Of a DNA stretch of 33,249 bases, positions 25,450 to 33,249 are shown in pieces; positions within the stretch are counted from its first letter, which is position 1; each line of letters begins with the position of its first letter. Source of the stretch: a virus; IMG/VR virus record IMGVR_UViG_3300011114_000818, positions 1 to 33,249 of that record, one strand, 5' to 3'. The translations under genes and the position numbers were made by a program. A model generated the notes under the pieces. It had not been told where the DNA came from. It was given only the letters and a program-made list of their open reading frames with translations, and made no database searches.

Positions 25450-28227
25450 TTAGATTTTATTGGCTCGCGCTTCTCGAGATTGAACTTTAGTCATAAGCGA
25501 ATGCGGAATCTTATTGAGTGCCAAAGTTGACCCTTTGCGCTGTGGCTTCATTTGCTGCTCAGGAGCTGGACCTGTCGGACCTGCAAATGTGGATTGAATG
25601 CTTTGCAACCCTTGCGGCGTAAAAGTAGCGTCTAAAGGTTGCCCAAAAAACAAACTTAAGCTTTGTCGTCTTGCGTAAGGAATTGGAGTTCCAAGCGTCA
25701 ATTCGTTGTTCATTTGGATGCTTAATTGCTTAACAAGTCTTTGGTAAAGTTCAGGATGTAACGATTGCATATGCTTTACATCGCTTGGCAGTAAAGTCCC
25801 ATTTCTGATTTGATCCAAAATAAATAAAGGATGCTCAGCAATTAAAAGGGCTCGTTGATGCTCCATTTGCTGTTGCATCGTAGGAGGAACTGGTCGGTCT
25901 AATAAGTTTTGTTTTACACTTGGGTTTTTAGTGCTAGCCAAATACCGCGCACTGTTTGCAGCATGATTTAACATCATTTGAGATAAATTAGGCATGTAAT
26001 GAGCAATGTCAGGCTCTGCTTGAAAAAACGGCGCTGTGTTTTGAGCTAATTGTTCGGCTTGTTTGCTTAATTTGCTGTATTCATCTGTTTGCCGAAAATA
26101 CTCAGCAGGAATGACCGCGTTACCCGCTTTAAATACATTTTTAATCCCTGACTCAATCGCAGCATTCCCCTTGCCAATGTTTGCAGCTATTTTAATCATT
26201 TTTCCAAAAGCGGTTGAATCAATTTCTTTATCACTCGCTAAAAACTTGAGTAACGCCACACGTGCATAATCAGGTGCTATTCCATTGACTCGCGATGCAG
26301 CAGCCACTAAAAGCGCACTGGCAGGGTTATGCGTACTTAAAGCAGTAGCAAGGGCCATGGCTCCGCCCACAATCGGTTCCAACATTTGTTTGGAGACCCG
26401 AGCCGTATTGCTGAAATTGAAATTTCCATCTTTTAAGTGATTAAGCATCACTTGACCCGCTTGAATTTTTTGAATTTGCTCAGGGGTAAAAATAAAGTTT
26501 TTGAACTCTGGAGAAGTTTTATTGAGTTGAGAAATTTTATCCATGATGACGCTCGCGTCAATAAATCCCTTTTTTTCTCCTTTTACTGCTGCCTCTGTCA
26601 GCATTTTATCAACGAATTGTTTTTTGATTTGGGCTGCTGCTTCAGGAAAGTTTTGATTCAAATAAGTTAAAAATTGTACGTTTTTTGTATTGGCTAATTT
26701 GTTCCAAAAATTAGCTCCATGTTCGGTTGCTTCTTCAATCAATCGATCAGCGTAACCCGTAGGTGTATAATCTGTTAATTTGAAATGTTCATTGAGAGCA
26801 TCGACCGTTTGAGCATGGGCTCTAAATGCTGATCGCGTATCATTAAATAAAGCCTGAGCCGCTTCACCGCCATCTTTGCCAATTGCCTGGCTTAACGCCT
26901 CAAATTGCCCTTCTCGAATGATGTTATTAATTTTAGATGAGGCATAAAAAGATTTATCTTTTTGCGCGGCATTAGAAACTTGCTTCATCAAGTCTTCCAA
27001 ATTGCCAATCGTTTCCATTTTAGGAAGCCGATTTTGAGCGAAATGAACTAATTTCAAAGCATCTTCAGCGCCTTGCCAGTTTTGATCAACTATTAAATGA
27101 CCCAACTGATCTCCTAAAGTTTTCAAAACTTCAGGAGATTGATTTAAGCCTATTTTAGAATACTGATCTTTTATTTGTTTGTACCCTGTTTCGATGGGTC
27201 CAAAATTCTCTTTTAATTTTTCAGCAATCGTAGTGACAGGTTGTTTACCTGCCTCATATTGCGACCAAGTGTCAGGCAAATCAGCAGGATTGCCCCCAGC
27301 TACGCGAATAATATCTTGCTGGATTGCGTCTCGATCTTTAGCTAATGCCGTAGAAACTTCAGCACCTGGCGCATTAGGAGCCTGACTGGTAATAGACACC
27401 ATGTTCTTAATTTCAGGATTGGCGCTTGCTGCGCCTTCTCCAAAAATGCTGATATTGGTGCCTAATAAATTTTGAGCATCTTTAAACGAATCAGAAGCTA
27501 AGCCTTCAATCCCGCTGGCTTTGCGTTGCATCGCATGAAGGAGTGTCTTGTTTTCATTGTGAGCTATTAAATCTGCGGCCGTTTTTTGCCCTAAGACTTT
27601 ACCTAGTCCAATTTCAACTGTTGGGCTAAGTACAGTTCCAATGACTCCTGAGGTAGCCATGTTGGCCAAAGCCGAAGTAAATGCATCTTGAGTAAATTCA
27701 GGATGTAAAATCTGTTTTGAAACTTCATCGCCTGCTTGATACGCAGCGTTTTCAATTGCGCCTTTCACAGCAAGAGAGCCAATTTTGCCCATACCCTCTG
27801 GAACAAAACGAGACGCTAAAGTTTCAAGTGCTCCAGCTTGAGTGAATCGAGATGCAGCCGCAAGAGTTCCAGCCGCTCCCGCTTGCCCTAAAACTGAAGC
27901 CCCTAACGTGGCTAGTGCTGGACCTGCAAAGCCTGCAATTTCGCCAGCGGTAGAAACATAAGGGTGCTCTCGTTGACGGGCTTCAATCATTGCAGGACTA
28001 ACTCCTGCAAGACGCTCTGCTCCTGTAAATAAAGGCCCTGCTAAACCGCGCCCAACCGCTTCAGCACCAGCCTTTAAAGCTTGCCCGGGTCCCTGAGCCA
28101 TTGCGCTGTCATCTGGCAATTCATCAAAACTCAAAACAGGTTGTTCAGGTTGTACGGCTCCACCATTATCAAAATGTTGAACTAATCCACCTTGAGCGAA
28201 TTCAGGTAAACCCTCTTCAAAGTTCAT
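25450..28227 (-). CDS. Large internal virion (ejection) protein candidate, gp16-like position
   Basis: A 925-residue, mostly helical protein. The N-terminus has two 'x-GG-x-V' motifs (FAQGGLVQHF, FDNGGAVQPE) followed by Ala/Gly-rich segments (about 95-215, LGASVLGQAGAAGTLAAASR) that may insert in membranes. The middle is helical with Lys and Gln and the end basic (RKGSTLALNKIPHSLMTKVQ). It has no lysozyme or transglycosylase signature (unlike T7 gp16). It is third in the series after the nozzle and gp13-like gene, the place of ejection proteins, so a DNA-ejection channel role is inferred. Confidence 0.6.
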   Translation of the reverse strand: MNFEEGLPEFAQGGLVQHFDNGGAVQPEQPVLSFDELPDDSAMAQGPGQALKAGAEAVGRGLAGPLFTGAERLAGVSPAMIEARQREHPYVSTAGEIAGFAGPALATLGASVLGQAGAAGTLAAASRFTQAGALETLASRFVPEGMGKIGSLAVKGAIENAAYQAGDEVSKQILHPEFTQDAFTSALANMATSGVIGTVLSPTVEIGLGKVLGQKTAADLIAHNENKTLLHAMQRKASGIEGLASDSFKDAQNLLGTNISIFGEGAASANPEIKNMVSITSQAPNAPGAEVSTALAKDRDAIQQDIIRVAGGNPADLPDTWSQYEAGKQPVTTIAEKLKENFGPIETGYKQIKDQYSKIGLNQSPEVLKTLGDQLGHLIVDQNWQGAEDALKLVHFAQNRLPKMETIGNLEDLMKQVSNAAQKDKSFYASSKINNIIREGQFEALSQAIGKDGGEAAQALFNDTRSAFRAHAQTVDALNEHFKLTDYTPTGYADRLIEEATEHGANFWNKLANTKNVQFLTYLNQNFPEAAAQIKKQFVDKMLTEAAVKGEKKGFIDASVIMDKISQLNKTSPEFKNFIFTPEQIQKIQAGQVMLNHLKDGNFNFSNTARVSKQMLEPIVGGAMALATALSTHNPASALLVAAASRVNGIAPDYARVALLKFLASDKEIDSTAFGKMIKIAANIGKGNAAIESGIKNVFKAGNAVIPAEYFRQTDEYSKLSKQAEQLAQNTAPFFQAEPDIAHYMPNLSQMMLNHAANSARYLASTKNPSVKQNLLDRPVPPTMQQQMEHQRALLIAEHPLFILDQIRNGTLLPSDVKHMQSLHPELYQRLVKQLSIQMNNELTLGTPIPYARRQSLSLFFGQPLDATFTPQGLQSIQSTFAGPTGPAPEQQMKPQRKGSTLALNKIPHSLMTKVQSREARANKI

Positions 28228-29759
28228 TATTTAACCTCTATCGCTTCACCGTTAGGGCCGCGCATGTACTTTTTCCCACCAGAAAACTTGTAACGTTGCT
28301 TGTTAGCAAAAGATGCTTGCTCTGTATAAGGCGCGGTAGATTCAAAACGATTCAAATCAATTCCATACCCTTTTGCAGTTGAGGCAGAAGCTTTACTTTG
28401 AAGATAATCTAACAAAGCTTGTCGTTTAGTTTGAATTTTATACTCTGCATCTCCAGGCATTGGAGTAATGTTTTTAAACGTATTATCCATTGCAGCTTGC
28501 CTTACAGTGCCTTCTAAATCTTTAAAGGTTGGTTGCATGGCTTGATGAAGCGCATAAACAGATCCAGGAGTTCTTAATAATCCAGCTCCTGTTCTCAAAA
28601 TCGTATTTTCTTCCGCTGCTTTATCAAAAGAATCAATAATTGATTTTGCCATGCGCCTGGTGTCTTGCGCTGCATTAATTTCTTTAAAGACTTGAGTCTG
28701 ATGCTCTTTAGGAACCATTGTGGAAACATAACCTGATGGATCTTCAGGTTGAAGCTGGGCAGGTTGCTTGGCACTGCCCGGAGCGCCAATACCTAATGCC
28801 ATGCCTCGAATCGCCATTTGCTGTTGGAGTTGTGCGTTTTCTAAATCAAACTTACCCGCTATGCTTTGAAGCATTCCTTTGGCTTGTAAGTTTTGAGTTG
28901 TCAACGCACCTTGTTTCAAATAATTTGAAATGACATCATTATGCTGAAGTCTTAACAAATCTTGAGCAGCACGGTTATCACCCAATGCTTGAAGATTATG
29001 AGATAACAAATTCTCTTTTTTACCAAGATCTGCTTTTTGAGCTAAAATGTCGTTATCAATCTCTTTTTCAAGCATGTTGTAAGCCAAATTAGGCCCATGA
29101 GTTAAACCAGCACCGAAGCCGCCAAAAATTAACCCAATGGCGTTAGTAATCCTGTTCCCAACACTCAAGTTTTTCAAATACCGATCAGGATCAATTTGGC
29201 CATTTGAAATGGCGTTTTGTAAATTTTGTCTCTCGTTGGTTAAATAATCATGATCATTTTGAACCTGTTTTAGTCGATTTTGATACGCCTCATTTTCAGG
29301 TTCCATTAACTTTTGAGACTGCTGAGCGCCTGTAGCTAATGCTTGCGCTTGCATCGTCTCGCCTAATTGTTGTTTTTCCAAAGCATCTAATTGATTTTGA
29401 GTCAGTTGATTAAAATTGGGTGCAGCGGGTGTTGTTGTAGTAGTTTGAATAGGAACAACAGGACGAATTGGTTGTTGTGGTTGAAATTCTGGATTCATCA
29501 TTGGAATTGATGCTGCTGGTTTAATTCCAAATCCAGGAAGTGTTGACGGATCAATATGCACTACTCGATCACTATCTGACTGATCAACGTCTCCACCTTC
29601 TGCATAATGAGGTAGCTCATCTAATTGCTTACGAAGTTCAGGTTTAAGAGATGCGTGAGCAATTCTAATTTCATGACCGTCTTTATGTTTTAATACGGAT
29701 GAATGCTGATCCGTTTTAATTTTTTTGAAATGTTTTAAATTCAAAGGAAAGGGTTTCAT
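28227..29759 (-). CDS. Internal virion (ejection) protein candidate, gp15-like position
   Basis: A 510-residue protein. The basic start (KPFPLNLKHFKKIKTDQHSS) leads to a YAEGGDV motif, a Pro-rich linker (about 80-110) and a long Gln-rich helical part (LEKQQLGETMQAQALATGAQ; NAQLQQQMAIRGMALGIGAP). The GG motif is shared with neighbours. It overlaps both neighbours by one base. Position and composition suggest an ejection protein; no enzymatic domain is recognised. Confidence 0.55.
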   Translation of the reverse strand: MKPFPLNLKHFKKIKTDQHSSVLKHKDGHEIRIAHASLKPELRKQLDELPHYAEGGDVDQSDSDRVVHIDPSTLPGFGIKPAASIPMMNPEFQPQQPIRPVVPIQTTTTTPAAPNFNQLTQNQLDALEKQQLGETMQAQALATGAQQSQKLMEPENEAYQNRLKQVQNDHDYLTNERQNLQNAISNGQIDPDRYLKNLSVGNRITNAIGLIFGGFGAGLTHGPNLAYNMLEKEIDNDILAQKADLGKKENLLSHNLQALGDNRAAQDLLRLQHNDVISNYLKQGALTTQNLQAKGMLQSIAGKFDLENAQLQQQMAIRGMALGIGAPGSAKQPAQLQPEDPSGYVSTMVPKEHQTQVFKEINAAQDTRRMAKSIIDSFDKAAEENTILRTGAGLLRTPGSVYALHQAMQPTFKDLEGTVRQAAMDNTFKNITPMPGDAEYKIQTKRQALLDYLQSKASASTAKGYGIDLNRFESTAPYTEQASFANKQRYKFSGGKKYMRGPNGEAIEVK

Positions 29760-30715
29760 TACTTTTTGCCTTTCTTAGCTTGAAGAGCTGCTACAAACTT
29801 CGCTGCTCCATCTACCGGATCAGAAGATTGAGCTACAGATCGAGGTATTACAATCTCGCCGGGAGATAGCATGGCGTGAACCGTGTCATTTTTAAGTGAA
29901 TCCCCTTTAACAGAAGCATGACCTGGAACGTGACCGCCTGATTTTAAACTTTCGCCTACATCGCCGCCTTTGGCCATCATGGGATTCATTTTTTGAATGT
30001 AGCTTTGAATAATACTAGGTCTTGGTTGAACCATTCCGCCGTCGGCAAAATTGGGTTCAATTTCACCTCCGTGAGCGGCCATAGCCGCAGCTGATGCGCC
30101 TTGAGCTGCTCCACCAATGGCTTGACCCGCCATTCCCATCACGTTTTTTGCCATCTCAGCTTGTTGCTGAGAATACGCAGTATTTGCGCCTTGCAAGGTC
30201 TGTTGCTGTTGAAGTTGAGCTTGAAGGGCCGCATTTTGAGCCGCTTGTTGCTGACCCACTTGAGTGGTAGCCAAATTACCCGCGCCCTGAATTGCGCCTA
30301 ACTGTTGTTGCGCTTGAAGGGCTGCGGCTTGTCCTGCTGCTTGTTGTTGAGTCTGAGCACCCTGTTGAGCGGCTTGTCTGGCCATAAGTCCCACGTTAGC
30401 ACCTGCGCCCCGTTGCCCCGCCATTAACGCAGCTTGATTGGCTACATTTGCGCCCGTGGCTTGTTGGAGCTGTGCTTGTGCAACATTCCCCATTTTACCA
30501 GCCGCAATGTCTTGAAGCTGCTGATAAATCTGTTGCTGGTTTTGTATGCCGCCCTGTGCGCTTAAAGCCTGGAGTAAGGCTTGCTGCTGTTCCAAACTGC
30601 CTTGAGTGCCCGCGTAAGACGCCTTGAGCTGATCCGGAGTAACACCTTGTACTGTCGAAAAGCCTGTTCCACCTTGACCCCCTGCTAATCCTAACATCCC
30701 TGCAATTGCGCCCAT
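29759..30715 (-). CDS. Gln/Ala-rich internal virion protein candidate, gp14-like position
   Basis: A 318-residue protein. The start ATG 30715 is favoured (AAGGA eight bases upstream); an upstream start at 30733 lacks a site. After a Gly-rich N-terminus (GAIAGMLGLAGGQGGTGFST), residues about 25-200 are a long Gln/Ala helical region (QQQTLQGANTAYSQQQAEMA). The C-terminus has GG motifs (AHGGEIE, FADGGMVQ, MAKGGDVG, LKSGGHVPG) and the segment HAMLSPGEIVIPRSVAQS, which I recall from other phage virion proteins. Probably helps form the ejection channel (inference). Confidence 0.6.
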   Translation of the reverse strand: MGAIAGMLGLAGGQGGTGFSTVQGVTPDQLKASYAGTQGSLEQQQALLQALSAQGGIQNQQQIYQQLQDIAAGKMGNVAQAQLQQATGANVANQAALMAGQRGAGANVGLMARQAAQQGAQTQQQAAGQAAALQAQQQLGAIQGAGNLATTQVGQQQAAQNAALQAQLQQQQTLQGANTAYSQQQAEMAKNVMGMAGQAIGGAAQGASAAAMAAHGGEIEPNFADGGMVQPRPSIIQSYIQKMNPMMAKGGDVGESLKSGGHVPGHASVKGDSLKNDTVHAMLSPGEIVIPRSVAQSSDPVDGAAKFVAALQAKKGKK

Positions 30716-30716
30716 T

Positions 30717-31043
30717 TTAAATATCCTTTTCAAACCAAATCAAATCATTTTGAGACGATTGAAGTCTAAAGCCATACGCCAAGAGTACTTTTAAACTTGC
30801 CGTGGATGTTTTAGCCGATGGAATTACGGTTCCCAGTAGCTTAAGACACCCATTTTCCCGGGCAATCGCTTCAATAGAGTTTGCTATGTCGCTTGCTTTT
30901 TTTTGAGTCCGGCATTCAGGCTTGATATAGATTTCTTTAATGTAACACACTTGGTCGGTGATGATGTACATCGCAAAACCCTCGTCAGTCTCAAGCACAT
31001 CCCCCATGCTCAATTCCCTCACGTAATCAGCATAAAGACTCAT
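30717..31043 (-). CDS. GNAT-fold protein, T7 gp13-like
   Basis: A 108-residue protein starting at ATG 31043, right after the nozzle-like stop. The GNAT core is seen in the strand CYIKEIYIKP and the following loop-helix CRTQKKASDIANSIEAIARE, with the end VLLAYGFRLQSSQNDLIWFE. The acyl-CoA loop is weak (RTQKKA), so enzymatic activity is doubtful. T7 gp13 (internal virion protein A) has a degenerate GNAT fold and occupies the same place after the nozzle gene, so this is probably its counterpart. Confidence 0.7.
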   Translation of the reverse strand: MSLYADYVRELSMGDVLETDEGFAMYIITDQVCYIKEIYIKPECRTQKKASDIANSIEAIARENGCLKLLGTVIPSAKTSTASLKVLLAYGFRLQSSQNDLIWFEKDI

Positions 31044-31044
31044 A

Positions 31045-33249
31045 TCACCCCGCGCTGTTAGCTGCTGCAATTGGTCTGAAGTCCTTCTTATGACCGATTA
31101 CAATATTGAGCCCAGTCAAATTAAAACCCGCACCAGCAGGAACACCCAAGGATGGGTCATACACTTCAGATAAAGTGATTTGAAATGAGGTGCAGCGTTG
31201 CCGAGCCAGGAAAATACGCCAATTCTCAACACTTCCCGATCCACCGTAAGGAGAATCTTGTCCGTACGTTGTAACTTGCCCATTGGATTCAGTGCCTCCG
31301 TACGTAGGAGTGAAATTATCAGGAGTAATCAAAGTTGCCTGAGCCACGCTTGGATTATAGTCGTAGGCAATCTGACACAAAATCTTGTGAGGACTTAAGT
31401 ATTGAGCCAGCAAGTAAAAGAAATAAGCCCGTTGATACCCTTGGATGCCCGTCAAATTAAGCCAGCTTGTCGTAAAACTCATCACCACCGGATTTGACCC
31501 GTCTAAATAACTGCCTGGAGTTTCTTGGAACACTTGCTGATTGCCATTAATGTACGTGTGTAACCCTTGATAAAGTGTTGCGCTAATGGCAGGCACATTT
31601 ACAAACGTTCCCCATTGTTGATAGAAAAAGTCATACATCAAAGTAACGCCGCTGCTCATCGTAAACCTGACTTGATTGGTGCCTGGAATGTTAACAGCGC
31701 TTTGAACCGTAGCGTTTAAGGTTAAACCTTCAACAGGCGCACCGATGTAACTCGTCGATAAATCACGACCGAGTAACCAAATCTGATTGCCAGCCTCGGA
31801 TTGGAATTCAAACATCAACCCATTGGGCATAAAGACAATTGAATTTTGGTTTGTGCATCCCAACGTGCTGGTGATCAAGACAGGCGGGCTATATTGGGAA
31901 TTGGCGCCCGTGTTATCCGGCCCCGTGCCGTTGAAGTAGGAAATTGAAGCCTGCTTGAAAAGCACGGCCTTATCATCCATCGGAAACCCACACTTAAGCG
32001 CACCGGATGGTCCTTGAGCACCTAAAGAGGGTGGAATGTACATGGTAAACAAGTCACTCATTTCAACGGGAGTGGCTTCAATCACTTGCTTAGAGAACCA
32101 AAGCAAGTTGGGATCTTCCGAAGAAATTCCCCACATTCGGTCATCGAACAAAAATACGCTTGAGAAACTAGGCGGGCCAATGTCTTCAACCACGCCGCCC
32201 GTGGTGTAAAGAATTGAATTACCTAAAATTGTGCTATCTGCGTTGGTGTCTGTAAACGTCCAGCTATCGGCTGTAGTACTATTTAAAATAGGAGCTGTAA
32301 TGCTGGTCGTTTGGTAATAAATTTGCTGTGCGGTACTCCATCGATAAATTACAATTTTAACAGGATTAGCCGTTTTATAGGTCAGGCGTAAATTCGGGCC
32401 CTTGATGGTAACCGTATTCGTGCTAGTTCCACTCGGAACAACAATACTTACGGGAATGGATGGCGCGGATCGAAACGCATTCCCCTGATTGTCCGTCCAC
32501 TCGTAACAAACTTGGTAATAATAAGTCTGAGCAATCATGCTACCGCCTGTGGTTGCGGTGCTGAGCGTAATTAAATCAGGATATAAAAAGAAGTTTTGTT
32601 CTGTAGCTGAATATCCATCATACGCCCAAGTAATTCCTCCCGGGATGTTTAAATTTGAACCCATCTCGACACTTTGAAAGTTAGTTTCAAAATTAAAATT
32701 AACTAGATTAATCCCGTATTGAGAATAAACAGCAGCCGTTTGCCCGGTTGCATTAGTGTTTTTATTTACCGATGCAATCAGGTCGGCAAATAGATAAGCA
32801 TAAATGACTTGTGAGCCATTCAGGGTAGCGCTAGACAAGCCTGTAACCGCGTAACCGCTAGCATTTTGATAAGCTAATTTGCCAATGATTTGACCGCTTG
32901 AGTTAATTAAAAAATACGTATTTTGATAACTCGTTGTGGCGCTCGTTTGATAAACCGCCAGGAAATAAGCCACTGAGTTATAAGTGAAAGCTTCGCCAAA
33001 AATACCGATACCCCGCGCAACAAGAGCCGGGGAGCTGACACTTGCAGCTGAGTTAACAACTACTTGGTTGACGTAGTGACTAGGAATAGAGCCGCCACCA
33101 AAAGTATAATTGTTATTTACCTCATAAAATAAAGTAGAACTACCGTTTGCAGCAGTGCCTGAGATATTAGCTACACTTACCGAAGAAATAGACGCTACTG
33201 GAAAACCAGAATAAACGTTTAAACTCAGATCACATTTAGCAGAATAACC
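31045..33249 (-). CDS. Tail nozzle-like protein, C-terminal part (start at 979 across the junction)
   Basis: This is the remainder of the 1018-residue protein begun at 979. The frame at 33123 equals the frame at base 1, and the sequence reads on without stop (…STLFY, then EVNNNYTFGGGSIPSHYVN). A GTG at 32973 is internal and not a real start. The C-terminal part is beta-rich with propeller-like segments (FDDRMWGISSEDPNLLWFSK; NQIWLLGRDLS; YDFFYQQWGTFVNVPAISAT), as in large tail-tube proteins. Its stop precedes the GNAT-fold gene start by one base. See 1..979 for the role. Confidence 0.65.
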   Translation of the reverse strand, partial: GYSAKCDLSLNVYSGFPVASISSVSVANISGTAANGSSTLFYEVNNNYTFGGGSIPSHYVNQVVVNSAASVSSPALVARGIGIFGEAFTYNSVAYFLAVYQTSATTSYQNTYFLINSSGQIIGKLAYQNASGYAVTGLSSATLNGSQVIYAYLFADLIASVNKNTNATGQTAAVYSQYGINLVNFNFETNFQSVEMGSNLNIPGGITWAYDGYSATEQNFFLYPDLITLSTATTGGSMIAQTYYYQVCYEWTDNQGNAFRSAPSIPVSIVVPSGTSTNTVTIKGPNLRLTYKTANPVKIVIYRWSTAQQIYYQTTSITAPILNSTTADSWTFTDTNADSTILGNSILYTTGGVVEDIGPPSFSSVFLFDDRMWGISSEDPNLLWFSKQVIEATPVEMSDLFTMYIPPSLGAQGPSGALKCGFPMDDKAVLFKQASISYFNGTGPDNTGANSQYSPPVLITSTLGCTNQNSIVFMPNGLMFEFQSEAGNQIWLLGRDLSTSYIGAPVEGLTLNATVQSAVNIPGTNQVRFTMSSGVTLMYDFFYQQWGTFVNVPAISATLYQGLHTYINGNQQVFQETPGSYLDGSNPVVMSFTTSWLNLTGIQGYQRAYFFYLLAQYLSPHKILCQIAYDYNPSVAQATLITPDNFTPTYGGTESNGQVTTYGQDSPYGGSGSVENWRIFLARQRCTSFQITLSEVYDPSLGVPAGAGFNLTGLNIVIGHKKDFRPIAAANSAG
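33123..33249. repeat. Right copy of the 127-bp terminal direct repeat
   Basis: Identical to bases 1..127. It duplicates coding sequence of the nozzle-like gene and should be counted once. Confidence 0.95.

Noticed and set aside
31045-32973. A 642-residue gene starting at GTG 32973
   Set aside because: The frame is open upstream through the circular joint to ATG 979, which follows the collar-fibre stop by four bases.
1-33249. Prophage or temperate phage interpretation
   Set aside because: No integrase, excisionase, repressor or attachment core was seen. The tRNA is complete and functional-looking, not a split attachment site.
1-33249. CRISPR array or other regularly spaced repeats
   Set aside because: Apart from the terminal 127 bases and the 13-base repeat in the capsid inserts, no spaced direct repeats were noticed.

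Overview
The window is the complete genome of a small tailed phage. The first 127 bases are repeated exactly as the last 127 (1..127 = 33123..33249), and a large minus-strand reading frame runs in frame through that overlap. The unit is therefore circular, or circularly permuted, with 33,122 unique bases, and the window ends cut one gene in two. Gene content and order point to a podovirus with a T7-like virion plan. A Gram-negative host is likely, because there is a lipoprotein gene embedded in a lysis cassette. The host cannot be named. No integrase, repressor, RNA polymerase or DNA polymerase gene was found.

Layout. Nearly all virion genes read leftward (minus strand). From about 15188 down to 979 the order is: small hypothetical genes, an HTH protein, a GNAT-like protein, terminase small and large subunits, a tRNA-Asn, three small head-associated genes, portal, scaffold, major capsid protein (MCP), a probable decoration protein, a fibronectin-III/adaptor fusion, a tail-collar fibre, and a 1018-residue tail nozzle-like protein that crosses the junction. 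The leftward series continues on the right side of the window (31043 down to 20730). There lie a GNAT-fold gp13-like protein, three ejection or internal virion candidates, and a set of tail fibre genes. A second leftward block (17219 to 15346) encodes an initiator-like protein, a DnaB-type helicase and a small unknown protein, and ends at a strong terminator. Rightward genes (17484 to 19643) encode an exported protein, an ERF annealing protein, SSB, a zinc-ribbon protein and an M15-type endolysin. A RusA-like resolvase also reads rightward. A small lysis cassette (holin-like, a second membrane protein, lipoprotein) reads leftward at 20203..19644 and meets the endolysin tail to tail.

Main discovery. 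The MCP gene is not one reading frame. It is five exons (6588..6683, 6503..6550, 6434..6460, 6207..6224, 4401..5519) separated by four insertions of 37, 42, 209 and 687 nt. All four junctions carry group I intron substrate signals: the upstream exon ends in U, pairs with a guide in the insert to make a P1 helix closed by a U.G wobble, and a P10 helix joins the guide region to the next exon. Each insert ends in G. The 209-nt insert has a recognisable group I core, and the 687-nt one carries an endonuclease VII-like HNH homing gene. The 37- and 42-nt inserts have P1 and P10 but no room for a catalytic core. If they are removed from RNA, a ribozyme elsewhere, most simply the core of the 209-nt intron downstream in the same transcript, must do it. 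That would be a chain of core-less mini-introns served by one shared ribozyme, interrupting an essential capsid gene. The exon and pairing pattern is read directly from sequence; the shared-core mechanism is inference.
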